DNA of 64,000 nt from Nonomuraea turcica (GTDB lineage Bacteria > Actinomycetota > Actinomycetes > Streptosporangiales > Streptosporangiaceae): assembly GCF_030718205.1 (NCBI RefSeq), contig NZ_JAUZQF010000024.1, positions 62,001 to 126,000 on the forward strand, read 5' to 3'. Position 1 is the first letter of the stretch, and each line of letters starts with the position of its first letter. Both the position numbers and the translations under genes were made by a program. The notes below the pieces were generated by a model that saw nothing but the letters and a program-made list of their open reading frames with translations, did not search any database and had not been told where the DNA came from. Positions 26,957 through 36,048 of the stretch are shown piece after piece.

Positions 26957-28722
26957 CAGCGTGTCTCCATCCCGGTCACGGCGTCCTCACGGATGCGCTG
27001 GTCGTGTTCCCACAGCCGCGCGTAGAGGCCGTCGCGGGCAAGTAGCTCCTCGTGCCTGCCTTGCTCGACCACGCGGCCGGCGTCCAGCACGACGATCCGG
27101 TCCACGCCCCGGATGGTGCTCAACCGGTGCGCGATGACCAGCACGGTGCGATCGCGTGTGACCTCGCTCAGCGCGTCCTGAATGTGCGCCTCGTTCTCCG
27201 GGTCGGCGCTCGCTGTCGCCTCATCCAGCACGAGCACCGGCCGGTCGGCGAGGATCGCGCGGGCGATGCACACCCGCTGCCGCTCGCCCCCGGACAACTC
27301 GGCGTCCTCGCCGGCCACGGAGTCCAGTCCGCGCGGGAGCTCCTCGAGCCGGTCGAGGATCCGCGCTTTGGCGGCCGCCGCGCGGACGGCCGCGTCGTCG
27401 GCGTCCGGGCGCGCGAGGCGGATGTTGTCCCGGATGCTCATGCGCAGCAGCGCGGAGTCCTGGAACACGAAGGCCACGTGCCGATACAGCTCGGCGGGGT
27501 CGATGTGGCGCAGGTCGACGCCGTACAGCTGGACCGAGCCCTGCTGCGGGTCGTCGAACCGGGGCAGCAACTTGGCGAGAGTGGACTTGCCGGACCCGGA
27601 CGGGCCGACCAGTGCGGTCACCGTGCCGCGTTCGAGGTCGAGGTCGACGTCGTCCAGCGCGACCGTGTCGCCGTAGGTGAAGCGGACGCCGCGCATCCTG
27701 ACCACCGGACCGGGCGCGTTCGGGTCGGGCACGACGGGTTGGGCCGGGACGGGCAACTCCGGGCTGGAGAGCACCTCACGGATGCCGCGCGCCACGCCCA
27801 GAGCCGTGACCAGCGGGTGCACCGACATCATGATCGTCATGAAGCCCGCCGTCGTGACAGTACCGAACACGAGGAACGCGATGAGGCTCGCCACTGGCAG
27901 CGCGCCCGTCGCGGTGAGCGCTCCTCCTGCGGCAGCCATGACGACGAGCACGCTCGGCGGCGAGAGGAGGATCTCCGCGATGACGCTCGCCGCGGTCGTC
28001 GCCCTGGCCCAGTCCAGGAAGAAACGTGCGAAGCTGCGCGACACCTCCTGGAAGCGGCGGCTCGCCACCCCCGGGGTCCCGAACGCCTTGACGACCCCGA
28101 TGCCGTTGACGAACTCGACCGCGGCGCCGCTCAACCGGGTGAGCCACTCTATGAACTCGGGGTATTTCGTGTTCGCCCCCGCCATCGCCCGCTGGTACAC
28201 GATCAGGCCGACGGCCAGTGGAAGCAGGCTGATCAGCGCCATCCGCCAGTCGACGGCGAAGAGGTAGGCGATCGCCACCAGCGGCGGGACCGCGGCGGCC
28301 GTGACCTCCACCACGGAATGAGCGATGAGCTGGTGCAGCGCCGCGACGTCGTCCTCGACCGTCTTCTTCACGGTGCCGGAGTTGCGGTCGGTGAACCAGC
28401 CGAGGGGAAGCCTGCGCAACTTGGCCAGCAGGTCCCGGCGGATGCCGAACGACACCCGGATGTCGGCGAGGTGCGTCAGCACGCCCGCGCCGAACGTGCC
28501 GAGCTGCTTGACCGCCAGGGCCACGAGCGCGACGACGATGATCGGCCACACATCCGTGTCTCCATGCAACAGCCGCCGGCTGATCTCCACGACGGCCACC
28601 AGCGGCGCTATCCCGGCCAGAGCGCTGACGGCGGTCAGGACGGCGCAGCCGATCAGGGTGGCACGCGCAGGAGCCAGCACGGAAGGCGCCCCCTGCGTCG
28701 ATAAGACCGTGGAAGTGGACAT
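26956..28722 (-). CDS. half-size ABC transporter (YbtPQ/IrtAB-like), first subunit
   Basis: 588 residues from the ATG at 28722 (AAGGG upstream); longer in-frame starts would run through the operator. It has a six-helix domain and an ATPase with Walker A GPSGSGKST (373-381), signature LSGGERQR and the D-loop context VLDEATASADPENE. It is the first gene of the transporter operon. A 17-bp metal-type site at 28777-28793 lies 55 bases upstream, so the whole operon should be derepressed when the metal is scarce. Confidence 0.88.
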   Translation of the reverse strand: MSTSTVLSTQGAPSVLAPARATLIGCAVLTAVSALAGIAPLVAVVEISRRLLHGDTDVWPIIVVALVALAVKQLGTFGAGVLTHLADIRVSFGIRRDLLAKLRRLPLGWFTDRNSGTVKKTVEDDVAALHQLIAHSVVEVTAAAVPPLVAIAYLFAVDWRMALISLLPLAVGLIVYQRAMAGANTKYPEFIEWLTRLSGAAVEFVNGIGVVKAFGTPGVASRRFQEVSRSFARFFLDWARATTAASVIAEILLSPPSVLVVMAAAGGALTATGALPVASLIAFLVFGTVTTAGFMTIMMSVHPLVTALGVARGIREVLSSPELPVPAQPVVPDPNAPGPVVRMRGVRFTYGDTVALDDVDLDLERGTVTALVGPSGSGKSTLAKLLPRFDDPQQGSVQLYGVDLRHIDPAELYRHVAFVFQDSALLRMSIRDNIRLARPDADDAAVRAAAAKARILDRLEELPRGLDSVAGEDAELSGGERQRVCIARAILADRPVLVLDEATASADPENEAHIQDALSEVTRDRTVLVIAHRLSTIRGVDRIVVLDAGRVVEQGRHEELLARDGLYARLWEHDQRIREDAVTGMETR

Positions 28723-28776
28723 ACGGCACCCTTCGCGACAGAACCGGATCAAACCAAGCGACCTAACAAAGAAATA

Positions 28777-28793
28777 GTAACGATAATCGTTTC
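28777..28793. promoter_or_regulatory. metal-type operator (Zur/Fur-like), transporter operon
   Basis: Reads GAAACGATTATCGTTAC on the minus strand, an inverted repeat around ATTAT. It matches the sites at 28963, 33655, 37184, 38342 and 39984 in the pattern GAAANNNNTTATCGTT. Actinobacterial Zur boxes are built on TGAAAATNATTTTCA-like sequence, which this resembles more than a DtxR/IdeR box. Confidence 0.7.
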
Positions 28794-28962
28794 CAATGGC
28801 CACCATGTGAGCGCCCGCCGGCCCGGCCTCATGGTCCGCACTGCTCGAGGGCTCCTCCCGTTCAGGCAGGACCTCACACGGGATGACGCCGAAAGACTCC
28901 AAGGTCAGAACGAATGAGCCCAACAGCCGCACTGGCCTCTTCTGAAGCGGGCAGGACGATTT

Positions 28963-28980
28963 GAATATCGTTATCGTTTC
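28963..28980. promoter_or_regulatory. metal-type operator (Zur/Fur-like), protease gene
   Basis: Reads GAAACGATAACGATATTC on the minus strand, 74 bases before the GTG start of the subtilase at 29054. It shares the first half GAAACGATAA exactly with the site at 28777. The two sites together lie in the divergent region 28723-29053, which otherwise holds nothing recognisable. Confidence 0.6.
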
Positions 28981-29053
28981 GTCCAGGATGATCCGTGCTG
29001 TCCGTGGTGGGGGATTTGGACGGCTTCGCAAGCATCCATGGAGAGGAACACCC

Positions 29054-32000
29054 GTGAAGCCAGTCGCGAGAGCGGCTCACTTAGTGCTGGCAGGTACCGT
29101 CCTCGCCGCAATACTCGTCAGCCCCGCGGCCGCCGAGGACCCGGCGGCTCCCGCGAGCAGTCAGGCCGCACCGCCCTCAACGCGCACGATCACCCTGGTC
29201 ACCGGTGACGTGGTGCGGTTGACGACTTTCGCCGACGGCCGGCAGGGCGCGGTGGTCGACAATGACACCGACAGCTGGCAGATCACCGAGCAGGACGGCG
29301 CGGTCTACGCGATTCCGGCCAAGGCCGAGCCGTACCTGGCGGCCGGGGTGCTGGACGAGGAGTTGTTCAACCTCACCGAGCTCGCCGCATCCCGCTACGA
29401 CGACGCCTCCCGGCCGAGCCTGCCGGTCCTGGTGACGTACGGCAGGAGCGTCAAGGCCGCCTCGGCGGACGAGCCCACGGGTGCGGTCAAGGAGCAGAGT
29501 CTGCCCAGCGTCAACGGCGCGGCCCTGGAGGTGGCCAAGAACAAGGCCGATGACTTCTGGGACTCGATCGTGCGTGAGGGCAGCGCCAAGCTGGATGGCG
29601 GCCTGTCGGGGATCTGGCTGGACAGCAAGGTCAGCGCGGTCCTGGACCAGAGCGTGCCGCAGATCGGGGCGCCGCAGGTCTGGGCCGCCGGCTTCAACGG
29701 CGCGGGTGTGCAGGTCGCGGTCCTGGACACCGGCATCGACGACACCCATCCGGATCTGGCCGGACGGGTGAAGAAGAGCAAGAACTTCACCGAGGACCCG
29801 GACGTCTACGACGATCACTCCCACGGCACGCACGTCGCCTCGACGATCGCCGGGAACGGCGACAGGCACAAGGGCGTGGCGCCGGCAGCGGACCTGTTCA
29901 TCGGCAAGGTGCTCAACCACGACGGAGACGGTACCGAGTCGGACATCATCGCCGGCATGGAGTGGGCGGTTGCCGAGGGCGCCGACATCGTGAACATGAG
30001 CCTCGGCGGCGACCCGACCGACGGGACCGACCCCTTGGCGCAGGCCGTGAACCGGCTGTCGGCCTCCGGCACGCTGTTCGTCATCGCGGCGGGCAACAAC
30101 GGCAGGAGCCAGACCGTCACCTCACCCGCCTCCGCCTCGGCCGCGCTCAGCGTGGGCGCCGTCGACGGTGCCGACGCGCTGGCCTCCTTCTCCAGCCGCG
30201 GCCCCAGGCTCGGCGACTACGCGATCAAGCCCGAGATCACGGCACCGGGCGTGGACATCGACGCGGCCAACCCGCATCCCCGCGACCCGAGCCTGCCGTG
30301 GAACCCCTACCGCAGGTCCAGGGGGACCTCGATGGCCAGCCCGCACGTCGCCGGTGCCGCGGCGCTGCTGAAACAGCAGCACCCGGACTGGAGCGGCGAG
30401 CGACTCAAGGCCGCCCTGGTGAGCACCGCCCGGCCCAACCCCGCGAACTCGGTCTACGAGCAGGGCGCCGGCCGCCTCGATGCGGAGAGGGCGCACCGGC
30501 AGAGCGTGCACGCGTCACATGGGGTGGTGGACTTCGGATTCCTGCCGTGGCCGTACGATGCGGCCCAGCAGCCGGTCGACAAGACGCTCACGTACACCAA
30601 CACCGGCGCCCAGCCCGTGACGCTCACGCTGGCGCTGGACAAGGTCACCGGGCCCTTCGCCCTGTCGGCGTCGTCTCTTGAGGTGCCGGCGCAGGGATCG
30701 GCGGAGGTGACGGTCACCTACACCCCGGCGGGCAGTGGCCCGGGGACCCTCGGCGGGTGGGTGAGGGCGACCGCGGGCGACGGCACCGAGCTGCGCACCG
30801 CCATCGGCGCCGCCAAGGAGCAGGAGATGTACGACCTGCGCGTCCCCGTGCTCGGCAGGGACGGAAAGCCGGCCGTCTCGGGGTCGGTGACGCTGTGGGG
30901 CGTCGACGCCCGCTTCTCCAAGGAGGTACGGCTGGCCGACGACCCGGAGCCGGTCTTCCGCGTCCCACCGGGCCGCTACAGCCTGATGGCGATGGTCTCG
31001 ACACTGGACTCCTCAGGTAAGTGGGATCTCGAGGTGTCCGCATTGGGCAACCCGGAGCTCGGCGTCACCGGCGACGCCACCGTGACGCTGGATGCCCGCC
31101 AGGCCAAGGAGATCAGGATCTCCACTCCGCGGGAGAGCACGGTGCAGGATTCCGTGCTGGGCTACCGGCGTGAGGCAGGTGGTCGGACGCTGACCCGCCT
31201 GGCCGCGCCCCTCGGCTCCACTGAGCGGGTTTACGCCACCCCGACGCCCAAGGTCACCGAGGGTTTCTTCGAGTTCTTCACCCAGGTCGACCTGCTGGCC
31301 CCGAGGATTCGGGCCACCGACGCAGGCCGTGCGATTCCGATGTGGGTCATGGGCCTGGGCGAGCACGCCGGGTTCGATGGGCGGCATCTGCTGAGGGTCG
31401 TGGACGCCGGATCGGGCCGGCCCCAGGACTTCCCCAGCAGGAAGATCAAAGGTGCCATCGCGCTGATCAAACGCACCGACGGCGTGGAGTACGCCGACCA
31501 GATCGCGGGTGCCAAGAAGGCCGGGGCGGCGGTCGCGCTGGTCTACGACGACCGCCCCGGGCGGCTGGTGCAGACAGTTGAGGACGCCGCGCTGCCGGCC
31601 TTCTATACCAGCCAGGAGGAAGGAGAACGCCTGCTCGAACGCGCCAGGTCTGGGGAACTGCGGCTGGAGTTGCGGGGCACGATGTACAGTCCGTACTCCT
31701 ACGACGTGATCACCCCGATGCAAGGCGGCATCCCCGAAAACCTCGGCTTCACCGTCGACCGCACCAACGCGGCCAGGACGATCAGCCGCTACACCGCGTC
31801 CGGCACGGGCAACGACACCTACACCTCCACCCGCTTCTTCTTCCGCCCGTGGGACTTCCCGTTGTCCGTGGACACCGCCGATCAGTTCCCGGCGCCCTTC
31901 GTCAGGGAGGAGTGGGTCTCCGCCGGCGACACCAGCTGGCAGCACGACGCCGTCGAAGGCGGCGACCTGATCGACTTCTCTCCGATGTACGAGGTCGACC

Positions 32001-32746
32001 GCGTCTACCAGCCAGGCCAGGAGCTCAGCCAGACCTTCTTCGGCGCCGTGCTGCACCCCGGCACGACCCGCGGCAGCGGCCATTCCTTCTGCAACTGCAC
32101 CGGCGCGTACTGGGACGGCGACGGCCTGTTCTTCACCATCGCCCCCGCGCTCGACGGAGACGCCAACCACTCCACGAACTATCTGGATCACAGCTTGGGA
32201 GTGGACGAAAGCGAAGTGAAGGCACGTGTCTACCGCAACGGCCAACTGATCGCCGAGGAGTCCGGCCTGAACGGGACGTACGTCCCGGCGCAGCCGGAAC
32301 GGGCCACCTACCGGGCGGAGATGACCCAGGCCCGCGACCCCGCCTCGTGGGCTTTGTCGACGAAGACCAGCACCGCGTGGACGTTCACGACCGAGAAGCC
32401 CGCCTCGGATGAGCAACGCATGCTCCCGCTCGTCATGGTGGACTACGCCCTCGACCTCGACCTGTACAACCGGGCCCCGCGTGGCCGGCCGTACTCGTTC
32501 GGGATCTCCCTGCGCCAGACCGACCCGCAGGGTCCACGGATCACGCAGGCCAAGGTGTGGACCTCCATGGACGACGGGACCACCTGGAAACCGGCCGACG
32601 TCTCCGGTGCGAACGGCTCCTACACCGTGCGGCCCCACCACCCGAGCCGGGGCGGGTTCGTCTCGCTGCGCGTTCAGGGGAGTGACGCGGCAGGCAACAC
32701 CGTGGAGCAGACCATCATCCGCGCCTATGGCTTGACCGGACGATGA
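29054..32746 (+). CDS. secreted subtilisin-like serine protease (S8), large
   Basis: 1230 residues from the GTG at 29054 (GGAGAGGAACACCC upstream). The signal peptide ends near VSPAAAEDPA. The catalytic triad is intact: Asp 225 (AVLDTGIDDTHPDLAG), His 257 (HSHGTHVA) and Ser 426 (GTSMASPHVAG), with the oxyanion Asn in AAGNN. A prodomain starting ITLVTGDVVRLTTF precedes it; the long C-terminal half contains a PA-like segment and beta domains. It acts outside the cell. A metal-type operator lies upstream, so it may belong to the neighbouring regulon. No membrane anchor is visible. Confidence 0.93.
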   Translation: MKPVARAAHLVLAGTVLAAILVSPAAAEDPAAPASSQAAPPSTRTITLVTGDVVRLTTFADGRQGAVVDNDTDSWQITEQDGAVYAIPAKAEPYLAAGVLDEELFNLTELAASRYDDASRPSLPVLVTYGRSVKAASADEPTGAVKEQSLPSVNGAALEVAKNKADDFWDSIVREGSAKLDGGLSGIWLDSKVSAVLDQSVPQIGAPQVWAAGFNGAGVQVAVLDTGIDDTHPDLAGRVKKSKNFTEDPDVYDDHSHGTHVASTIAGNGDRHKGVAPAADLFIGKVLNHDGDGTESDIIAGMEWAVAEGADIVNMSLGGDPTDGTDPLAQAVNRLSASGTLFVIAAGNNGRSQTVTSPASASAALSVGAVDGADALASFSSRGPRLGDYAIKPEITAPGVDIDAANPHPRDPSLPWNPYRRSRGTSMASPHVAGAAALLKQQHPDWSGERLKAALVSTARPNPANSVYEQGAGRLDAERAHRQSVHASHGVVDFGFLPWPYDAAQQPVDKTLTYTNTGAQPVTLTLALDKVTGPFALSASSLEVPAQGSAEVTVTYTPAGSGPGTLGGWVRATAGDGTELRTAIGAAKEQEMYDLRVPVLGRDGKPAVSGSVTLWGVDARFSKEVRLADDPEPVFRVPPGRYSLMAMVSTLDSSGKWDLEVSALGNPELGVTGDATVTLDARQAKEIRISTPRESTVQDSVLGYRREAGGRTLTRLAAPLGSTERVYATPTPKVTEGFFEFFTQVDLLAPRIRATDAGRAIPMWVMGLGEHAGFDGRHLLRVVDAGSGRPQDFPSRKIKGAIALIKRTDGVEYADQIAGAKKAGAAVALVYDDRPGRLVQTVEDAALPAFYTSQEEGERLLERARSGELRLELRGTMYSPYSYDVITPMQGGIPENLGFTVDRTNAARTISRYTASGTGNDTYTSTRFFFRPWDFPLSVDTADQFPAPFVREEWVSAGDTSWQHDAVEGGDLIDFSPMYEVDRVYQPGQELSQTFFGAVLHPGTTRGSGHSFCNCTGAYWDGDGLFFTIAPALDGDANHSTNYLDHSLGVDESEVKARVYRNGQLIAEESGLNGTYVPAQPERATYRAEMTQARDPASWALSTKTSTAWTFTTEKPASDEQRMLPLVMVDYALDLDLYNRAPRGRPYSFGISLRQTDPQGPRITQAKVWTSMDDGTTWKPADVSGANGSYTVRPHHPSRGGFVSLRVQGSDAAGNTVEQTIIRAYGLTGR

Positions 32747-32752
32747 TGAGGT

Positions 32753-32787
32753 CCGCGGGGTGGGCGCCGGTGGTGCCCACCCCGCGG
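32753..32787. terminator. bidirectional terminator
   Basis: CCGCGGGGTGGGC at 32753-32765 pairs perfectly with GCCCACCCCGCGG at 32775-32787 around a 9-base loop. It lies 6 bases after the protease stop and 6 bases before the end of the convergent methyltransferase, so it can serve both. No U-tract, as usual in this group. Confidence 0.85.
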
Positions 32788-32793
32788 AGCCGG

Positions 32794-33615
32794 TCAACGG
32801 GGATCGTGGCGGGTCCCCGTTCCGATGAGTGAGGTGGCGTCCAGTTCGCTCAGCTTGCGCTCGTCGAGGAGGCGCCAGAGGGTCGTGCGCACCCGTTCGA
32901 CGGCGGATTCCTCCAAGCCGGCGAGCATGCCGCGAAAGCCGCTGCCGAGCACGAACCGCCAGGCGAGCGGTGGGTCCAGGGGGATGTGCAGGGGTGAGCG
33001 GGTCACGGTGACCTTTGTCAGGCCGCGGGCGGTCAGCCAGGTTGTCAGCTCCGGCTCGGTGTCGATCCTCGACGCCGCCTGCCTGCTGGAGGGCGATCCT
33101 GGCGGGGTTCCCCGTACGTGCTCGACGGCGTCGGCGAGCACCCGGCCGAAACCCTCCATCGCGCCCTCGGCCCATGTGGTGATGACGAGCCGTCCGCCAG
33201 GCCGGAGCAACCTGGCCAGGCGGGAGACTGACGCGTCCATGCCGGGCAGGAAGAAGACGCCGTGGACGCATTGCACCACGTCATAAGGGCGGCCTTCGGG
33301 AGGCTCCCAAGTGGTGGCGTCGGCCTGGACGAAGTGTGCGTTCTCCAGCCCTTCGAGCGCCGCGCGGCGGCGGGCGTGGGTCAGTAGCCCTGGGGCGAGG
33401 TCGATGGCGTCGACGTGCCCCTGCGGCCCGGTCGCTTTCGCCGCCGGTACGGCTGAGGCGCCCGCGCCGCAGCAGACGTCCAGCACGCGTTCGCCCGGCT
33501 GGATCCGGGCCGCCGTGACCGTCGCCTCGCCGATGCGATCCCACAGCACCGGTGAGACCTCGGCGTACTCGGCGGCGGCACGGTCGAAGACGGCGCCTAT
33601 GCCGGCCTGTGTCAT
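32794..33615 (-). CDS. class I SAM-dependent methyltransferase
   Basis: 273 residues preceded by GGGAGAACCTCT. Motif I is VLDVCCGAGASAVPAA (about 45-60), with VDAIDLA (motif II) and RPGGRLVITTWAE (post-motif). The layout matches UbiE/Erg6-like small-molecule methyltransferases. A metal-type site, GAAATGATTATCATCTC, lies 40 bases upstream at 33655, so it may be expressed on metal starvation. Substrate unknown. Convergent with the protease across a shared terminator. Confidence 0.85.
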   Translation of the reverse strand: MTQAGIGAVFDRAAAEYAEVSPVLWDRIGEATVTAARIQPGERVLDVCCGAGASAVPAAKATGPQGHVDAIDLAPGLLTHARRRAALEGLENAHFVQADATTWEPPEGRPYDVVQCVHGVFFLPGMDASVSRLARLLRPGGRLVITTWAEGAMEGFGRVLADAVEHVRGTPPGSPSSRQAASRIDTEPELTTWLTARGLTKVTVTRSPLHIPLDPPLAWRFVLGSGFRGMLAGLEESAVERVRTTLWRLLDERKLSELDATSLIGTGTRHDPR

Positions 33616-33654
33616 AGAGGTTCTCCCGTTGGTGAAGTACGTCCCTTCTGTGTA

Positions 33655-33671
33655 GAAATGATTATCATCTC
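33655..33671. promoter_or_regulatory. metal-type operator (Zur/Fur-like), methyltransferase gene
   Basis: GAAATGATTATCATCTC contains the exact palindrome ATGATTATCAT-like core and fits the shared pattern. It is 40 bases upstream of the start codon at 33615. Confidence 0.65.
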
Positions 33672-33929
33672 GTTTGGTAGCCGCGGGCGGTTGTGCCGCC
33701 CGCGGCCGCGGTCAGATCATTGGACGGTTATCTTGTCCACTTCGACGGTGATCCCACGGACCTGCGGTGTGACCGGGAGCCCTACTGACTTGCCAGAATC
33801 CCGTCGGCAATCCGGCACATTTGACGATCGACACCGCCCACCTTCTGCCGCTCGTCCTGCGGGCGGCAGCGACGAGGTCTCACCACGTGTCCGTGGTACC
33901 GCCAATCAGGCACCGCTGCCGTCGAGCGG
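33672..33929. other. non-coding gap
   Basis: I see no gene or motif in this stretch. It separates the methyltransferase promoter from a series of ABC-transporter fragments. Confidence 0.4.
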
Positions 33930-34050
33930 TCAAAGGGGCGAGTCGAGCAGGCAGCGAGAAGTCCCGTGCAACTCGTCGGTGACCACGCGACCGGCCACCC
34001 CGAACACCTTTGCCAGCAGCTCCGGCGTGATCACGTCCTTCGGCTTGCGC
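33930..34050 (-). pseudogene. siderophore ABC ATPase (FepC/FecE-type) C-terminal remnant
   Basis: The minus strand reads KDVITPELLAKVFGVAGRVV, then TDELHGTSRCLLDSPL and a stop. This is the characteristic end of FepC/FecE/FhuC-type ATPases (VITPELL...VFG). The nucleotide-binding motifs are gone. At about 34050 it abuts a plus-strand fragment of a different ABC protein, marking a rearrangement joint. Confidence 0.65.
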
Positions 34051-34051
34051 C

Positions 34052-34429
34052 CCGGACGCCGACGTGGCGAGCGCCCTGCGTACCGCCCAGCTCGCCATCG
34101 ACCCGGAAGTGCCGGTGGGCGAGCGGGGCGTCACGCTCTCCGGCGGCCAGCGCGCCAGAGTGGCCGTCGCCCGGGCGCTCGCCACGGGCGCGCCGGTGCT
34201 CGTGCTCGACGAGGCGGTGGCCAACCTCGACACCGACAACGAGGCCCGCCTGGCCGAGGCGCTCGAGGAGGCCGCCGCCGGCCGGGCCACGCTCGTCATC
34301 GCGCACCGCCTGTCCACCATCCGCAGAGCGGACCACATCGTGCTCCTGGAGGAAGGACGCGTGGCCGCCGAAGGCACTTACGACGAGCTCAGCGAGCGGC
34401 TGTCCCACCTGTTCGCGCGAGAGTCATGA
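34052..34429 (+). pseudogene. ABC exporter-type ATPase C-terminal remnant
   Basis: About 125 residues with signature TLSGGQRARVAVARAL, Walker B VLVLDEAVANLD, and H-loop VIAHRLSTI, ending LFARES. The transmembrane domain and the Walker A motif are absent; the upstream sequence belongs to another fragment on the opposite strand. Without a P-loop it cannot hydrolyse ATP. It resembles the ATPase part of half-ABC proteins like those at 25-28.7 kb. Confidence 0.8.
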
Positions 34430-34760
34430 AGGCTGGCCCACCCGCATGTCCAGTGCGCCCGCCCGTAGCCCCAGCCACCACCGGGGTGCCCGCCGCGACG
34501 TGCTCGGCCGCGAGCAGGGCGAGGACCAGGCGCCGCGAACGGCGAACAGGCCTGGCGTCCACGGGTCGCGGACCAGCGGCTCCTCAAAGCGCTGATGCTG
34601 CTCAGCCGCGGGGTCGCGTACTGTCATGCGCTGTCCCCCAGCCAGCAGCGCGACGTGCCTGGCGTGCTCGGCCACGAGCTGCAGGTCCTGGGTGACGATG
34701 ACCACGGTCCGGCCCTTGCGCAGGTCATGATCGCGCGGGTGTCGAACCGTCGTACGGACA
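34424..34760 (-). pseudogene. ABC ATPase remnant with a foreign N-terminus
   Basis: A start with GGAG five bases upstream (near 34760) reads MSVRRFDTRAIMT, then in another frame RKGRTVVIVTQDLQLVAEHA and VALLAGGQ, the H-loop and following strand of an ABC ATPase. Neither Walker motif nor signature is present. The downstream part is Pro/Arg-rich with no clear homology. I read it as two deletion fragments fused together. Confidence 0.5.
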
Positions 34761-34771
34761 TGGGGGCTCCA

Positions 34772-35188
34772 TTATGTATCGATAGGATCCGTCGCACGAG
34801 CTGATCGCTGGCCGCCCTCGCAGGCCGCACATACGCCGTACACCTCTTCGGCTCTGAAGCCGTCGACGACGTTCTCCTCTTGCCGTTCAGCCACGAGCCC
34901 GCAGACGCGGCAGACGAGATGGTGGTGTCCAGCGGTTCCGCAGAGCCGGTAGACGGCCTCGCCCGCGTGTGTGAAGACGTGCACGATCCCCGCCTCGGTC
35001 ATCGAGGAGAGGGCGCGGTAGACGGTGGTGAGGCCGATGTTCTCGCCGCGGTCGTGCAGTTCTGCGTGCAGACGCTGGGCCGAGACGGGCAGTCGGTGGG
35101 CCGCCAGGACGTCGAGGACGAGAAACCGTTGACTGGTCGCCCGGATGCCGGCGGCTTCCAGCATCGGACCCCACCGAGCTCTCTCCAC
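34772..35188 (-). CDS. Fur family metalloregulator, probably Zur
   Basis: 138 residues from the GTG at 35188 (GGAGAGG upstream). The winged helix is GIRATSQRFLVLDVLAAH to IGLTTVYRALSSM; metal ligands include HHH (88-90), CRVC (93-96) and CAAC (120-123), the two CxxC pairs that hold structural zinc in Zur/Fur proteins. It is embedded in a set of zinc-sparing ribosomal protein genes and six matching operators, so Zur is the best guess; Fur or another family member cannot be excluded from sequence. Confidence 0.85.
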   Translation of the reverse strand: MERARWGPMLEAAGIRATSQRFLVLDVLAAHRLPVSAQRLHAELHDRGENIGLTTVYRALSSMTEAGIVHVFTHAGEAVYRLCGTAGHHHLVCRVCGLVAERQEENVVDGFRAEEVYGVCAACEGGQRSARATDPIDT

Positions 35189-35232
35189 CTTGCCTCTCCT
35201 CGCCGAAGAGCGGCGGCCGGGCCGCCCCGCGT

Positions 35233-35816
35233 TCAGACGGCTCTGGTGATGAGCCATAGTCCGAGGTCGGCGGGGCCGGTGGGCGCTGCCTGCAGTCCGT
35301 GCTCGGTGAGCTCGGCCTGGAGCTGGTCCTGGTCAAGGACCCACCAGGTGTAGGAGACCTCCACCTCCTCGTCCGGCTCGCCGTCCTGGATGGCGCGGTA
35401 GGTCATGTGCCAGGTGATCAGGCCGGGGCCGGCGGGCTCGGCGCGGCCCCAGCCTTCGTAGCGGCGGCGTCCGATGCGAAGTTCGGAGAAGCGGGTCTGC
35501 GGCACGGTCGTTGGTTCGGCCGGGGGCTGCAGGTTGAGCACGGCCCTGCCGCCGGGCAGGAGGCGTTGGTCGAGCAGTTTCCAGATCGTGTGGCGGTCGG
35601 CGGGGTCGAAGTGGCCGATGACGTTCATGGCGACCAAGGCACGTCGGGGAGAGCCCGCGTGATCGCCCGCGTGCCGTGCCCGCCTCCTGCTCCGACATCT
35701 ACGACCGGCTCAGGGGCTCCGCGAAGCGCCTCGGAGAGCGCCGGACCCAGGACCGTCCAGTGGGGCGCGAGCATCACGTCCACGAACTCGGCGGACCGCT
35801 CGTACTGATCCGTCAT
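35233..35816 (-). pseudogene. SAM-dependent methyltransferase, internally deleted and frameshifted
   Basis: The start (MTDQYERSAEFVDVMLAPHW, motif I VVDVGAGGGHGTRAI) runs to about 35630 and stops. The continuation lies in another frame, LVAMNVIGHFDPADRH through WLITRAV. Roughly 50 codons that should link motif I to motif IV are missing and the frame is changed at the join, so this gene is inactive unless rescued by an unusual event. It ends 45 bases upstream of the Fur-family gene. Confidence 0.8.
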
Positions 35817-35820
35817 GCGA

Positions 35821-36048
35821 TCACCTGGCCTCGCGGGAGGAATAGGGCAGCAGGGCCATCTCCCGGGCGTTCTTGATGGCGCGGGCGATCTGCCGCTGCT
35901 GCTGCACGGTCACGCCGGTCACCCGGCGGCTGCGGATCTTGCCGCGGTCGGAGACGAACTTCCGCAGCAGGCCGGTGTCCTTGTAGTCGATGTAGCCGAT
36001 CCCGATCAGCGGGTTGGTCTTCTTCCTGGGTGGACGGCGGGGCTTCAT
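35821..36048 (-). CDS. rpsR: 30S ribosomal protein S18, zinc-free paralogue
   Basis: 75 residues. [20 protein letters not shown], then [16 protein letters not shown] and [16 protein letters not shown] are the S18 core. No cysteines are present; zinc-binding S18 forms have four. Alternative S18 of this type replaces the zinc form when zinc is scarce. Its ATG overlaps the CobW stop (ATGA), so both are made from the operator at 37184. Confidence 0.93.
   Translation of the reverse strand: MKPRRPPRKKTNPLIGIGYIDYKDTGLLRKFVSDRGKIRSRRVTGVTVQQQRQIARAIKNAREMALLPYSSREAR

Noticed and set aside
25196-27025. 609-codon plus-strand frame
   Set aside because: Antisense to the half-ABC genes with intact Walker motifs; Asp/Glu/Gly-rich composition is a codon-bias artefact.
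22430-28722. lantibiotic or antibiotic exporter operon
   Set aside because: Half-ABC exporters could suggest this, but complete ECF S/T/A partners in the same coupled operon and the metal-type operator favour uptake.
28777-28793. DtxR/IdeR iron box
   Set aside because: The site lacks the TTAGGTTAGGCTAACCTAA pattern; its GAAA...TTATCGTT form groups with the sites beside zinc-free ribosomal proteins.
31013-33271. 752-codon minus-strand frame
   Set aside because: Antisense to the subtilase and in another frame of the methyltransferase; no recognisable protein character.
34052-34429. functional ABC ATPase subunit
   Set aside because: Walker A is missing and upstream sequence belongs to another fragment, so I list it as a remnant.
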